A DNA stretch of 30,973 nucleotides from CAZPEV01 sp964585635 (GCA_964585635.1 CAZPEV010000017.1:1-30973), one strand, 5' to 3'. Shown: positions 7,829 to 16,744, counted from the first letter of the stretch. Notes: generated by a model not told the origin, from the letters alone. Translations and numbers: made by a program.

Positions 7829-9907
7829 TCAGGAAGCCTCCTGTCGCGAAGCTTTATATTCCTCTTGAAGTTTGATCGAAACGTCTCCCGGAACCTCCTC
7901 GTAGTGCGAGAACTCCCGAGTGTATACACCTTGACCCTGGGTCAGCGACCGCAGGTCGACCGAATACTTGTACAGCTCCCCTTGCGGGACGCTGGCGCGA
8001 ATCCGCTGCATCTTTCCCACCGGGTCCATGCCGATAATCTTGCCCCGACGAGAGGATATGTCTCCCATGACGTCACCGGTGAACTCATCGGGCACCAGAA
8101 CGGCGATGTTATAGATCGGCTCCAGAATAATCGCCTTGGCTTTGGCATACCCTTCTTTAAAGCCGAGGGAAGCCGCCACTTTGAAGGCCATATCGGAGGA
8201 ATCGACCGTGTGGTACGATCCAAAGTAAACCGCTACTTTGAGATCGACAACCTGAGCCCCGCACAGTCCCCCTTCAACCAGCGCCTCGACGATCCCCTTT
8301 TCAACGGAGGGGACGAACTTGCCCGGAATCACTCCCCCCTTGATTTCATCGGCGAATTCGAATCCGGATCCTCGAGGGAGTGGCTCCAGTCGAAGCCAGC
8401 AATCGCCATACTGCCCGCGACCGCCGGATTGCTTCTTGTATTTCCCCTGCACCTCGACCTTAGCCTTGATCGTTTCACGGTATGGAACGCGCGGCCGGTC
8501 TAAGTCGACGTCGACTCCAAAACGATTCTTCAGTTTTTCGACCAGTAGTTCCACCTGTGTCGGACCCTGGCCAAAGAGCAGGGTCTGCCGCAAGGCCGGA
8601 TCTTGAACAACCTTAAAAGTCGGATCGACTTGATTGAGCTTGGTGAGCGACATGCTCATTTTCTCTTCGTCCCCCTTCGATTTGGGACGAATGGCCATAT
8701 CCATCACCGGCTCAGGGTACTCCGGGAGAGGAAACTCCAGTTGGCGGCTCTTGTGACAAAGAGAATTGCCGGAATGAGTGTCTCTGAGTTTGACCAGGGC
8801 GACGATATCGCCGGCGTTGGCACCGTCGACCTCTTTCCGGTCCTTGCCCATGATCTCATAAATCTGGCCGATTCGCTCCGATCCTTTCTGCACGTTGGTC
8901 ACTTCGACGCCGGAACTGATCTTGCCGCTGTAGACCTTAACCAGGCTGAGATCGCCCACATGCTGCTCCGAAATGGTCTTGAATACATAGGCCGACACCG
9001 GGTCATCCGCCGAACAGGAAAGGGCCAATACAGTATTGCCGCCGGCCGGTTTCGCCTTGATCGGGGCGGCCTCCGCCGGGGACGGGAGGTAGTTAACGAT
9101 AAAATCGAGGAGCATCGAGGCCGCGATATTGGAGGTGGCGGCCGCCGCCAGCACCGGATAGACCAGGGCTGACGCGATGCCATGCCTTAGGCCGACCAGC
9201 ATTTCGTCTTCCGATAACGTCCCTTCGGCAAAGAATTTCTCAAGCAGCGCATCATTCGACTCCGCCACCGCTTCCATCAACTTTTCCCGGGCCGACTCGG
9301 CCTCCCCTTTCAAATTGTCCGGGATGTCGGCCACGGTTTGCTTCCCTTTATCGTCAAAGGTCACAGCTTTCATCCGGATGAGGTCGATCACACCGGAAAA
9401 TTTTTCAGCCCTGCCGATCGGCAGATTGACCGGTATCACCTTGAGCCCAAACGATTCCTGAAGGGCAGCTACGTTCCTGGCGAAATCGGTGTTTTCCTTG
9501 TCCAGTCGGTTGACCACGAAGACGGCCGGTTTGCTGTATCGATCGACATAGTGGAAATGCTGAACCGTCCCCACCTCGACGCCGCTGCCGGCGTTGATCA
9601 CGACACCGACGGTATCAGCCACGGCCATGCCGGCCAGAACGTCCCCGACAAAATCCATATGTCCCGGCATATCAATGAGATTGATCTTGTGCCCTTTCCA
9701 GGGAAGGGCCATAAGCGAAAGGTTCAGTGAGGTTTGATGCGACTTTTCCTCATCGGTGTAATCCGAAATGGTGGTGCCATCAACCACGCTTCCCAATCGG
9801 TTGGTTACGCCGGCAGAATAGGCCATCGCCTCAGCCAGCGTAGTCTTTCCCGCGCCTCGCTGTCCGATCAGTCCGAAATTCCGTATCTTGTCGGTCGTCA
9901 GTGCCAT
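7829..9907 (-). CDS. Elongation factor G paralogue (EF-G2 type GTPase)
   Basis: A 692-residue EF-G-like translational GTPase. G1 is GQRGAGKT (residues 15-22), the switch region has DGTTISDYTDEEKSHQ, G3 is DMPGHMDF with the catalytic His (79-86), and G4 is NRLD (133-136). Domains II-V follow at normal length. The G1 and G4 variants differ from housekeeping EF-G (AHIDAGKTT, NKMD) and fit the EF-G2-type paralogue family. Such proteins can act in translocation, recycling or ribosome rescue; which one cannot be decided here. The ATG at 9907 is chosen because GGAGGG lies ten bases upstream and a strong promoter maps just before it. A longer frame back to 10012 would start upstream of that promoter. 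The gene appears independently transcribed although it sits within the pilus region. Confidence 0.92.
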   Translation of the reverse strand: MALTTDKIRNFGLIGQRGAGKTTLAEAMAYSAGVTNRLGSVVDGTTISDYTDEEKSHQTSLNLSLMALPWKGHKINLIDMPGHMDFVGDVLAGMAVADTVGVVINAGSGVEVGTVQHFHYVDRYSKPAVFVVNRLDKENTDFARNVAALQESFGLKVIPVNLPIGRAEKFSGVIDLIRMKAVTFDDKGKQTVADIPDNLKGEAESAREKLMEAVAESNDALLEKFFAEGTLSEDEMLVGLRHGIASALVYPVLAAAATSNIAASMLLDFIVNYLPSPAEAAPIKAKPAGGNTVLALSCSADDPVSAYVFKTISEQHVGDLSLVKVYSGKISSGVEVTNVQKGSERIGQIYEIMGKDRKEVDGANAGDIVALVKLRDTHSGNSLCHKSRQLEFPLPEYPEPVMDMAIRPKSKGDEEKMSMSLTKLNQVDPTFKVVQDPALRQTLLFGQGPTQVELLVEKLKNRFGVDVDLDRPRVPYRETIKAKVEVQGKYKKQSGGRGQYGDCWLRLEPLPRGSGFEFADEIKGGVIPGKFVPSVEKGIVEALVEGGLCGAQVVDLKVAVYFGSYHTVDSSDMAFKVAASLGFKEGYAKAKAIILEPIYNIAVLVPDEFTGDVMGDISSRRGKIIGMDPVGKMQRIRASVPQGELYKYSVDLRSLTQGQGVYTREFSHYEEVPGDVSIKLQEEYKASRQEAS

Positions 9908-9956
9908 CTCGCGAATACCCTCCATTACGGTCGAAGTCTCAGATATATGACTGTCA

Positions 9957-9985
9957 ATGATAACCCGCTCGGACCCGTTTGTCAA
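9957..9985 (-). promoter_or_regulatory. Strong sigma-70-type promoter for the EF-G paralogue
   Basis: On the minus strand TTGACA (9985-9980), a 17-base spacer and TATCAT (9962-9957) match the vegetative consensus at 11 of 12 positions. The predicted transcript starts near 9950, giving a leader of about 43 bases that includes GGAGGG before the ATG at 9907. Confidence 0.8.
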
Positions 9986-10094
9986 ACCTTTTCCGAGCCT
10001 ATGCAAAGCCAAAAATTGAACACCCTCTGGCCGGTATAGTAATAATGTCTAATTTGATTAGTATGTCTTTGCCCCTGTCAGGGGAGGGATTCGA

Positions 10095-10197
10095 GACCTT
10101 GCCGCCATACTCCGGGATGGTCGCCATTCGGTACCCAGGCTCTCTTGGGTCTGGTGGAATTCACACCGAGGAGCCGGAAAGCCTTGCACTGTAGGTC
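10095..10197. ncRNA. Possible structured RNA in the pilS/EF-G2 intergenic region
   Basis: The gap 9908-10227 has no convincing gene. Within it, nested complementary segments can form one long imperfect hairpin: GACCT 10095-10099 with AGGTC 10193-10197; CTCCGG 10110-10115 with CCGAGGAG 10166-10173; GCCA 10123-10126 with TGGT 10152-10155; ACCCA 10133-10137 with TGGGT 10146-10150. The layout of helices separated by internal loops loosely recalls 6S RNA, but I see no 6S, SRP, RNase P or riboswitch signature. The strand is undetermined. It could also be a pilS 3' structure. Confidence 0.3.
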
Positions 10198-10227
10198 GCT
10201 TTGCGCTGATAACCGGTCGCGATATGC

Positions 10228-11943
10228 TCACGAAAAGGAAACCGGGCGAGCGGGAATGGCGACCGGCGATTCCTCGCCGATCCCCCGGAAATAGAGGCGA
10301 AATTCCGTTCCCCGACCCAGGTGCGAGGAGACTTCAATCCGGCCGCCGTGGGCTTCCACCAAGCGAGCCACTAAGGCCAGCCCCAGCCCCGTTCCCTTGG
10401 GCTTAGTGGAAAAGAACGGCAGGAAGATTTTGTCGATATGTTCGGCGGCGATTCCCGGGCCGTCGTCACGGACCGCCACGCAGGTCTGGGCGTCACGATC
10501 GGGATCCGGGACATGGGATACTTCGATGATTATGCTTCCTCCCCGGTCACCCAGCGCCTCGCAGGCGTTGACGACCACGTTGAGTAAGATCTGCTTCAAT
10601 TGGCCCTCGTCGCCGCTGACATAGGTTACATGCATCAATGAACGAAGCTCAATCCGGACGTTGCGGCTGAAGGCCGGATGGCAGCGTACCATTTCGATGA
10701 TGTCGGAAATGACTTGATTCAGCTCGACCTTTTGGAAGCGCAGGCGGCCGATACGGGTGTAGGAAAGAAAGTCGGACAGAAGCTTGTTGAGTCGGGACGT
10801 CTCGGTAACAATGAGTGCCATCAGGCGGTCGTTGTCTCCCTCCAGACGAAGATCGGTCTTCAGCACTTCAACCGACCCGGAGATGGCCGCTAGCGGATTG
10901 CGAATCTCGTGGGCCATGCAGGCCGACAGTTCCCCTACGGCCGCCATTCGGTCAGCCTGCCGGACTCGTTCCTCCAATATCTTCGCTTGCGTAATATCTT
11001 GAAAGATAACGATGATCCCGCGCAGGCGGTACTGCTCGTCATGCAGAATCGACACTGAGATGCCGATCGGCACCGGACGCCCGTCGGCGGTGGTGATCTC
11101 GATCTCGGCGCGAGTCCCCCGCGGCTGGTCGCGGAGGGCCGCCTCCAAGTGCCCTCCCAGCGCTGCCAGACGTCCCACGAACACTTCGTGGCAGGTCCGC
11201 CCCGATGCTTGCCCGGCCGGCAGACCCAGAATAGTCTCTGCCGCCCGATTGAAAACGACGATCTCACCCTGGTTGTCCATAGTCAGCAGGCCGGAATTGA
11301 GGTGCCGCAGGATATCCCCGGTCGCCAGACGCGCTTGACGCAGTTCGACCGAGGCCGAAAGAAGCTCCCGGTCCTTGGTCTGCAGCCTCTCCGCCAAATA
11401 ACCGGCGATAAACGCCACCAGGTAGAAAATCAGGATATGCAGAAAGGTCGAATAGAACAAAATGTCATCGGCCGAAAAAATTCCGCCGCCGCCGGCCGAT
11501 GGAGCCTGATTGCCCAAGTTGGACAAGGCCGCGTTAAGCCAGGTGACCGCGACATAGGCCAAGCTGACCAGCGAGGCCATGATTAGCGTTCCCACCAGCC
11601 GGTAGATCAGCGCCGCCGATACGATCGTCAGCAGGAAAAGGGCCGCAAACGGGCTGTACAGGTTGCCGGTCGTGAAGACGATCTCCGCCTCGCAGGCAAT
11701 CTCAGCCACAAAGTGGAGCGCCAACAGAAAACGCAATAGGAAGGCAAGCGAGTAACGTTTCGCCAGCAGCAGCGTCACGAACGTCGCCAAGGTCACGATG
11801 CAATATGACAGGAGTGGGCCATGAAGGTAGGAGGGGTAACCCATCCAGAGGATAATGATGCCGCAGATAAGCGAAAACGTCACCAGGCGAAGCGCCACCA
11901 ACCAGCCGTTGCGAAGGCCCATATGTGCGGAAGTAGAGGGCAT
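10228..11943 (-). CDS. pilS: PilS-like membrane sensor histidine kinase
   Basis: A 571-residue kinase. About six membrane segments lie in residues 12-185, a PAS domain at about 205-320, a HisKA dimerisation domain with phospho-His345 in MAHEIRNPLAAISG, and a HATPase domain with N box NVVVNACEAL, DDGPGI (493-498) and KGTGLGLALV. The layout of membrane helices plus PAS plus NtrB-type kinase matches PilS, which controls pilin transcription through PilR and sigma-54. It follows pilB-pilT-pilC on the same strand. The start is ATG at 11943 or 11922. The first lies only seven bases after a strong hairpin and neither shows a clear ribosome site, so translation may be weak or controlled. The stimulus is unknown. 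Confidence 0.9.
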   Translation of the reverse strand: MPSTSAHMGLRNGWLVALRLVTFSLICGIIILWMGYPSYLHGPLLSYCIVTLATFVTLLLAKRYSLAFLLRFLLALHFVAEIACEAEIVFTTGNLYSPFAALFLLTIVSAALIYRLVGTLIMASLVSLAYVAVTWLNAALSNLGNQAPSAGGGGIFSADDILFYSTFLHILIFYLVAFIAGYLAERLQTKDRELLSASVELRQARLATGDILRHLNSGLLTMDNQGEIVVFNRAAETILGLPAGQASGRTCHEVFVGRLAALGGHLEAALRDQPRGTRAEIEITTADGRPVPIGISVSILHDEQYRLRGIIVIFQDITQAKILEERVRQADRMAAVGELSACMAHEIRNPLAAISGSVEVLKTDLRLEGDNDRLMALIVTETSRLNKLLSDFLSYTRIGRLRFQKVELNQVISDIIEMVRCHPAFSRNVRIELRSLMHVTYVSGDEGQLKQILLNVVVNACEALGDRGGSIIIEVSHVPDPDRDAQTCVAVRDDGPGIAAEHIDKIFLPFFSTKPKGTGLGLALVARLVEAHGGRIEVSSHLGRGTEFRLYFRGIGEESPVAIPARPVSFS

Positions 11944-11950
11944 ACCGAAA

Positions 11951-11973
11951 GGGGCGGGTCGTCGACCCGCCCC
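11951..11973 (-). terminator. Strong GC hairpin between pilC and pilS
   Basis: A perfect 11-base inverted repeat with a one-base centre (arms GGGGCGGGTCG and its complement) begins nine bases after the pilC stop. On the minus strand it is followed only by TTTCGG and then the pilS ATG. It may be a partial terminator, an mRNA-stabilising structure at the pilC end or a translational barrier for pilS. The short T tract makes full termination uncertain. Confidence 0.55.
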
Positions 11974-11982
11974 AGGATAGGC

Positions 11983-13182
11983 TTAACCGATCTTGCCGAT
12001 AATATCGAACATCGGCAAGTACATGGCGATCAGCATGCCGCCGATCACCGCACCCATGACGACGATGACAACCGGTTCAATGATCGACGTCAGGGCCGAT
12101 ACGGCGGCGTCAACCTCCTCGTCATAAAAATCGGCGATCTTATTCAGCATTTCGTCCAACCCGCCGGTCTTTTCACCCACGGCAATCATCTGCGTGACCA
12201 TAGGCGGGAAGACGCCGGATTCCTTGAGCGGATTGGTGATGGTGTCACCTTCCGCAATCGAGATGATCGATTTCTTGATGGCATCATGGACGACCCGATT
12301 GCCGGCCGTCTTGGCCGTGATTTCCAGCGCATCCAAAATGGACACGCCCGATGACAGCAGCGTTCCCAGAGTGCGCGAAAAACGGGAGATGGCCGACTTG
12401 CGAATCAGCGTTCCCAGCAGCGGAAAATTGATATAGACCCGATCGGCCGCGAGGCGTCCTCCGGGCGTCTTGACGTAGAACCGATACCCGATCAGCAAAG
12501 CCACCAGCCCCACGATGAAATAGACAAAATTGGCCTTCAGGAAATTCGAAATAGCCAGGACCACCAGCGTTGGGGTCGGCAGTTCCGAGCCCAGGCCGGC
12601 AAACATCTTGGCGAATACCGGCACGATAAAAGTCAGCATGGCGATCGTCACGCCGGTGGCCACGACGCTGATCACGATCGGGTACATCAGTGCACCTTTG
12701 ACCTTGCGAATCAGGCCGTCGGCCTTTTCCCGGTAGACGGCCAGACGATTCAAGATAACATCGAGCGCCCCACCCACCTCGCCGGCCTCGACCATGTTGG
12801 TGTAGAGTTGGTCGAATATCTTGGGATGACGGGCCAAGGCGTCGGCCAGGGTCGATCCGCCCTGCACGCTGTCCTTGATCTGGTTGATCACCTTGCGCAG
12901 TTCATTGGACTCGACTTGCGCCGCCAGAATTTCCAGGCATTGAATCATCGGCAGACCGGAACCGATCATGGTCGCGAATTGGCGCGTAAACCGGGAAATA
13001 TCTTGGCGCTTGACCCCGGTTCCGATCTTGATGGCGATCTGCGTCGGCTTCTTCCGCACGCTGGTCACCAGGATCCGATTCTGCCGCAGAATCCGCTCCA
13101 GGTCCTGCCGGCTCTTGGCGCTGACCACGCCGGCAACCGGAGCCCCGCCCATGGTCTTGCCCTTATATTCAAAATTCGGCAT
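11983..13182 (-). CDS. pilC: Type IV pilus inner-membrane platform protein PilC
   Basis: A 399-residue protein, the normal PilC/GspF length. The N-terminus (MPNFEYKGKTMGGAPVAGVV) is typical of the family. Two type II secretion F domains (about 65-190 and 270-395) repeat, for example FTRQFATMIGSGLPMIQCLE and FSRTLGTLLSSGVSILDALE. Three membrane segments lie near 167-195, 220-240 and 372-395. PilC is the inner-membrane core that links the PilB and PilT motors to pilin polymerisation and depolymerisation. It starts 12 bases after pilT. The order pilB-pilT-pilC is a standard pilus motor cluster. Confidence 0.96.
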   Translation of the reverse strand: MPNFEYKGKTMGGAPVAGVVSAKSRQDLERILRQNRILVTSVRKKPTQIAIKIGTGVKRQDISRFTRQFATMIGSGLPMIQCLEILAAQVESNELRKVINQIKDSVQGGSTLADALARHPKIFDQLYTNMVEAGEVGGALDVILNRLAVYREKADGLIRKVKGALMYPIVISVVATGVTIAMLTFIVPVFAKMFAGLGSELPTPTLVVLAISNFLKANFVYFIVGLVALLIGYRFYVKTPGGRLAADRVYINFPLLGTLIRKSAISRFSRTLGTLLSSGVSILDALEITAKTAGNRVVHDAIKKSIISIAEGDTITNPLKESGVFPPMVTQMIAVGEKTGGLDEMLNKIADFYDEEVDAAVSALTSIIEPVVIVVMGAVIGGMLIAMYLPMFDIIGKIG

Positions 13183-13194
13183 TTCAGATACTCC

Positions 13195-14271
13195 TTAGAC
13201 GAACGCCGGTGAGGGTTGCTTGGACACCATTTCGCTCAACTCCTGCGGATTGGGGGTATAACTCATAATCTCGTTGAGCGTCACTCTTCCCGATCGATAC
13301 AGCTCCGCCAGCGACATGTTCATGGTACGCATGCCGAATTTCTGACCCGACTGTATCATGCTGTAGATCTGGTGAATCTTGTCATCGCGGATAATGGCAC
13401 GGATGGCCGGCGTGCAAATCATGATCTCCAATGCCAGCGCCCGTCCCCCGCCCATTTTCGGAATCAACTGCTGGGCGATCACCGCCTGGAGTGTGAACGA
13501 CAGGGTGACGCGGATTTGCTCCTGCTGGTTGGTCGGAAATACGTCGATGATACGGTTGATCGTCTCCGGGGCAGAGTTGGTATGCAGCGTGGCCAGCGCC
13601 AAATGTCCCGTTTCGGAGATATTCAGGGCCGCATCGATCGTCTCCAGATCACGCATCTCGCCGATCAGCACCACGTCCGGATCCTCGCGCAACGCGTACT
13701 TGAGTGCCGACGCGAACGACTGTGTGTCCGAGGCCACCTCGCGCTGATTCACCAGGCAGCTGTTGTGACGATGGAGATACTCTATCGGATCTTCGACCGT
13801 CAGGATATGAGCGTGACGCTCCCGGTTAATCTTATCGATGATCGAAGCCAGCGTGGTGGATTTGCCCGAACCGGTCGGCCCCGTGACTAGAATCAGGCCG
13901 CGCGACAAATTGGCCATCTCCGCCACCACTTTGGGCAAACCGAGTTCCTCAAAGGTCCGGATCTTGTACGGGATCTGGCGAATGGCCACGGCGATGTTGC
14001 CGCGCTGCATGAAGACGTTGCAACGGAATCGACTAAGTTGCTCGATTCCAAACGAAAGATCGAGTTCGTTCTTCTCCTCGAATTTCTTGCGTTGTTTCTC
14101 ATTCATGATGCTGTAGGCCAGCTTCAGCGTCATCTCCGCCGTGAGCACCTCATGCTGCGTCCGTACCAAATTGCCGTCTACTCGCATCTGCGGCGGCGTG
14201 CCCACCGTCAGATGCAAATCGGAGGCACCGCGCTTAACAACTTCTTCCAAAAGCTCGCGCAGGGTTATCAT
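13195..14271 (-). CDS. pilT: Type IV pilus retraction ATPase PilT
   Basis: A 358-residue hexameric ATPase of the usual PilT size. It has Walker A GPTGSGKS (131-138), the Asp-box region HILTVEDPIEYLH, Walker B VLIGEMRD with Glu205, the His-box TLHTNSA, and the PilT-specific C-terminal motif seen here as AIRAIIRDDK (about 289-298; usual form AIRNLIRE). PilT drives pilus disassembly and retraction, which powers twitching. GGGAG five bases upstream supports the ATG at 14271. A 211-base gap separates it from pilB and could hold a promoter; I see only weak candidates there. Confidence 0.96.
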   Translation of the reverse strand: MITLRELLEEVVKRGASDLHLTVGTPPQMRVDGNLVRTQHEVLTAEMTLKLAYSIMNEKQRKKFEEKNELDLSFGIEQLSRFRCNVFMQRGNIAVAIRQIPYKIRTFEELGLPKVVAEMANLSRGLILVTGPTGSGKSTTLASIIDKINRERHAHILTVEDPIEYLHRHNSCLVNQREVASDTQSFASALKYALREDPDVVLIGEMRDLETIDAALNISETGHLALATLHTNSAPETINRIIDVFPTNQQEQIRVTLSFTLQAVIAQQLIPKMGGGRALALEIMICTPAIRAIIRDDKIHQIYSMIQSGQKFGMRTMNMSLAELYRSGRVTLNEIMSYTPNPQELSEMVSKQPSPAFV

Positions 14272-14482
14272 CTTTTCTCCCTCAGATCCTTAGATGTCGT
14301 GGTCGGTCGGCGACCAATCCTTGTCTGTTATTTTATCGGTACGATTGACCCATTTCTTAAGCCGAATGGCGTTTCCCCGCCGGCATATATCTGTATGAAC
14401 TCAAAGGAGATATTGCAGATCGCCGGGCCGCGGAGGCATTGTCGCACATGTAGATAGGAATAATTATATGAAACCGATGCGG

Positions 14483-16177
14483 CTATCCCGTGACGGCTAT
14501 CACTTCCCGCATCCCGATCATGCCGCTCATCATCTTGTCCACGGCCGCCATCCGCAGGGTCAACATGCCCTCTTCAATCGCCTTCTGTCGAATCTGGGTG
14601 TCCGAGGCCCGCTCCAGAATCAATTGCTCGATAGCCGGGGTAATCGGCATGACTTCGTAAATACCGGTCCGCCCCGACTGCCCGGTGCCGTTACATTCGG
14701 TGCATCCCGGGGCCTCATATACGTCTCTGGTCTTGATGAACTCCTCGGGAACCGCCAGGCGGCGGACGTCGGCTTCGGTCAATTGGGATGGCCGCTTACA
14801 GTTGGGACATAGTTTTTTGGTCATCCGCTGGGCCATGATCAGCCGCGTGGCCGAGGCCACCAGGTAGTTCGGCACGCCCATGTCGATCAGCCGCGGGATC
14901 GACGACGGCGCATCGTTGGTATGCAGGGTCGAAAAGACCAGGTGGCCGGTCAATGCGGCCCGAATGGCGATTTCGGCCGTATCGCTGTCGCGGATCTCGC
15001 CAACCATGATGACGTCCGGATCCTGCCGCAAGAACGATCTCAGGGCCGAGGCGAAGGTGAGGCCGATCTCCGATCGCACCGCCACCTGGTTGATGCCGTC
15101 GAAGTTGAACTCGACCGGATCCTCGGCGGTCATGATGTTGATCTCTTCGGTGTTGATCTGTTTGAGCGCCGAGTAAAGCGTCGTCGTCTTGCCCGACCCG
15201 GTCGGCCCGGTGACCAATACGATCCCAAAGGGCAGCTTAATGGCCCGCTGAAAACGATCCAAACCCTGGGTCGTGAACCCCAATTTGGTCATGTCGACCA
15301 TCAATGCATGCGGGTCCAAGATTCGCATCACCACTTTTTCGCCGAAAATCGTCGGCAGGACCGACACCCGCAGGTCAACCGTGCGGTTGTCAAGCTTGAC
15401 CTTGATGCGTCCGTCCTGGGGCAAACGCCGCTCGGAGATATCGAGATCAGCCATGATCTTAACGCGGGAGATAATCGCGGCCCGGTACTTGAACGGCAGG
15501 GGCGCCATTTCCCGCAGGTTGCCGTCGACGCGATAGCGAACGCGAATCCGCTTTTCATACATCTCCAGGTGAATATCGGAGGCATTCATCCGCACCGCGT
15601 CGCGGATCAAGGAGTCGACCAGCCGCACCAGCGGCTTGTCCTGTACGGCCGTCTGCAGATCGCTGTCGTTGAGGCCCTGCTCGTCGGCCGCGACGATTTC
15701 CAACTCCTCATCATCCTCGAATCCTTTGAGGATTTCGCTGACGCCGTTCTTGTCTCGGTAATAGGTGTCGATCGCCCGCTGAATCGCCTTTTCCGGGGAG
15801 ATGACCGGCTGTACCATGCATCCCGTAATGAACTTGATGGCGTCCAGGACATAAATGTTATTGGGGTCGGCAATAGCCACGATAAGCGTCTTGCCCAGCT
15901 TGGAAACGGCTATGGTGGTGAACTTGCGGGCAATGTCCAGGGGGATGAGCTTGACGATTTCGGGATTAAGCTCCACGTCGCCAAGGCGCAACGTCCCCAT
16001 GTTGAGCTGCTTGCCGATGAAATCGGCCAGCTCTTCCTCCGACGAAACCGCCCCGATCTCGATCAGGGCTTCGTCAAACTTGGCGCGCCGCTCCTCTTTG
16101 ATGGTCAGCGCCCGGTCCAGTTGGTCCTGGGTTATCTTGCCGGCTTTCACCAGCATGGCGCCTAATTCAGCGGACAT
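14483..16177 (-). CDS. pilB: Type IV pilus extension ATPase PilB
   Basis: A 564-residue ATPase of the PilB/GspE family. It has an N-terminal MshEN-type domain (about 1-145), then the N2 and catalytic domains with Walker A GPTGSGKT (324-331), Asp box TAEDPVEF, Walker B VIMVGEIRD and His box TLHTNDAPSS. A tetracysteine zinc site (Cys457, Cys460, Cys492, Cys495) is complete. MshEN domains bind cyclic di-GMP in some relatives; I have not tested its motif here. PilB powers pilin polymerisation at the inner membrane. AGGGG seven bases before the ATG supports the start. It lies 63 bases after mglB, suggesting a link between polarity and the pilus motor. Confidence 0.96.
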   Translation of the reverse strand: MSAELGAMLVKAGKITQDQLDRALTIKEERRAKFDEALIEIGAVSSEEELADFIGKQLNMGTLRLGDVELNPEIVKLIPLDIARKFTTIAVSKLGKTLIVAIADPNNIYVLDAIKFITGCMVQPVISPEKAIQRAIDTYYRDKNGVSEILKGFEDDEELEIVAADEQGLNDSDLQTAVQDKPLVRLVDSLIRDAVRMNASDIHLEMYEKRIRVRYRVDGNLREMAPLPFKYRAAIISRVKIMADLDISERRLPQDGRIKVKLDNRTVDLRVSVLPTIFGEKVVMRILDPHALMVDMTKLGFTTQGLDRFQRAIKLPFGIVLVTGPTGSGKTTTLYSALKQINTEEINIMTAEDPVEFNFDGINQVAVRSEIGLTFASALRSFLRQDPDVIMVGEIRDSDTAEIAIRAALTGHLVFSTLHTNDAPSSIPRLIDMGVPNYLVASATRLIMAQRMTKKLCPNCKRPSQLTEADVRRLAVPEEFIKTRDVYEAPGCTECNGTGQSGRTGIYEVMPITPAIEQLILERASDTQIRQKAIEEGMLTLRMAAVDKMMSGMIGMREVIAVTG

Positions 16178-16201
16178 TCACATACCCCTACGGCGGTCAT
16201 G

Positions 16202-16217
16202 CACCGCGTCTGCGGTG
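16202..16217 (-). other. Small hairpin between mglB and pilB
   Basis: CACCGC (16202-16207) and GCGGTG (16212-16217) form a six-base stem with a four-base loop in the 63-base gap before pilB. No T tract follows, so it is more likely an mRNA structure than a terminator. Confidence 0.35.
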
Positions 16218-16240
16218 AATGGAACTTACCCGGTTGTCGT

Positions 16241-16729
16241 TCAGTCTTTAAAGATATCGTCCAGTTTGTCGCCGGCCGAGGCTGCAAATTCAGCCGACAC
16301 CCGCGACCGGTCATCCTGTGGTCGGTCCGTCAGGCCGGCGAATATCTTGGCCAGCTCGGCCGATGATTCCTTGGCATAGAGACGAACCATGCCAATAGTG
16401 GTTCGATCATCGAAGATAACCGCCAGAATCGACCGCTCGCCGACAAGGGACATATGAATGTGGTCCTTCTTGCCCTGATGGAACAGCACCGAGAATTCGG
16501 TCTCACCGACCAGCCGGGCAATCTCCTTGGTCGAGGCAAACGAGCCGGCCAAAAGGGCCGCCAACGCCGTGGTATCCAGAGAGTGGGTGAATCCCTGGCG
16601 GGTGATCAGATGACCATCCTTGTCCACAAGGAGAGCGCATTTGGCCTCCGCTCCCTTTAACAGCTTGGTCAACAAGGAGTCGATTCGCGTGATCTCTTCT
16701 TCGTAAATGATCAGTGCATCTTCATTCAC
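16241..16729 (-). CDS. mglB: MglB-like roadblock/LC7 regulator of MglA
   Basis: A 162-residue roadblock/longin-fold protein whose length and sequence closely follow Myxococcus MglB: an N-terminal YEEEITRIDSLL helix, CALLVDKDGHLI, LAGSFASTKEIARLVGE, FHQGKKDHIHMSLVG and VIFDDRTTIGMVRL. It keeps the C-terminal acidic-hydrophobic helix (LDDIF) equivalent to the MglB tail that touches MglA. MglB dimers stimulate MglA GTP hydrolysis and set its polarity. The start is GTG at 16729, with AGGAGG seven bases upstream. The gene follows mglA by 15 bases. Confidence 0.92.
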   Translation of the reverse strand: MNEDALIIYEEEITRIDSLLTKLLKGAEAKCALLVDKDGHLITRQGFTHSLDTTALAALLAGSFASTKEIARLVGETEFSVLFHQGKKDHIHMSLVGERSILAVIFDDRTTIGMVRLYAKESSAELAKIFAGLTDRPQDDRSRVSAEFAASAGDKLDDIFKD

Positions 16730-16743
16730 GGAGGTTCCTCCTA
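16730..16743 (-). promoter_or_regulatory. Self-complementary ribosome binding site of mglB
   Basis: On the minus strand the Shine-Dalgarno AGGAGG is followed at once by AACCTCC and then the GTG start. GGAG and CTCC can pair around GAAC, so the ribosome site could fold on itself and reduce mglB translation unless ribosomes arrive from mglA. Confidence 0.4.
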
Positions 16744-16744
16744 T

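Noticed and set aside
7805..8503. A 232-residue plus-strand open frame opposite the EF-G paralogue
   Set aside because: The EF-G frame is conserved along its whole length. The antisense frame has no recognisable features.
10012..10227. 6S RNA, SRP RNA, RNase P or a cobalamin-type riboswitch in the pilS/EF-G2 gap
   Set aside because: I compared the remembered core motifs and none matched, so only a generic structured-RNA candidate is kept.
14921..16165. A 414-residue open frame on the plus strand opposite pilB
   Set aside because: pilB is unmistakable on the other strand. The frame has a His/Asp/Arg-rich composition typical of an antisense shadow and no domain.
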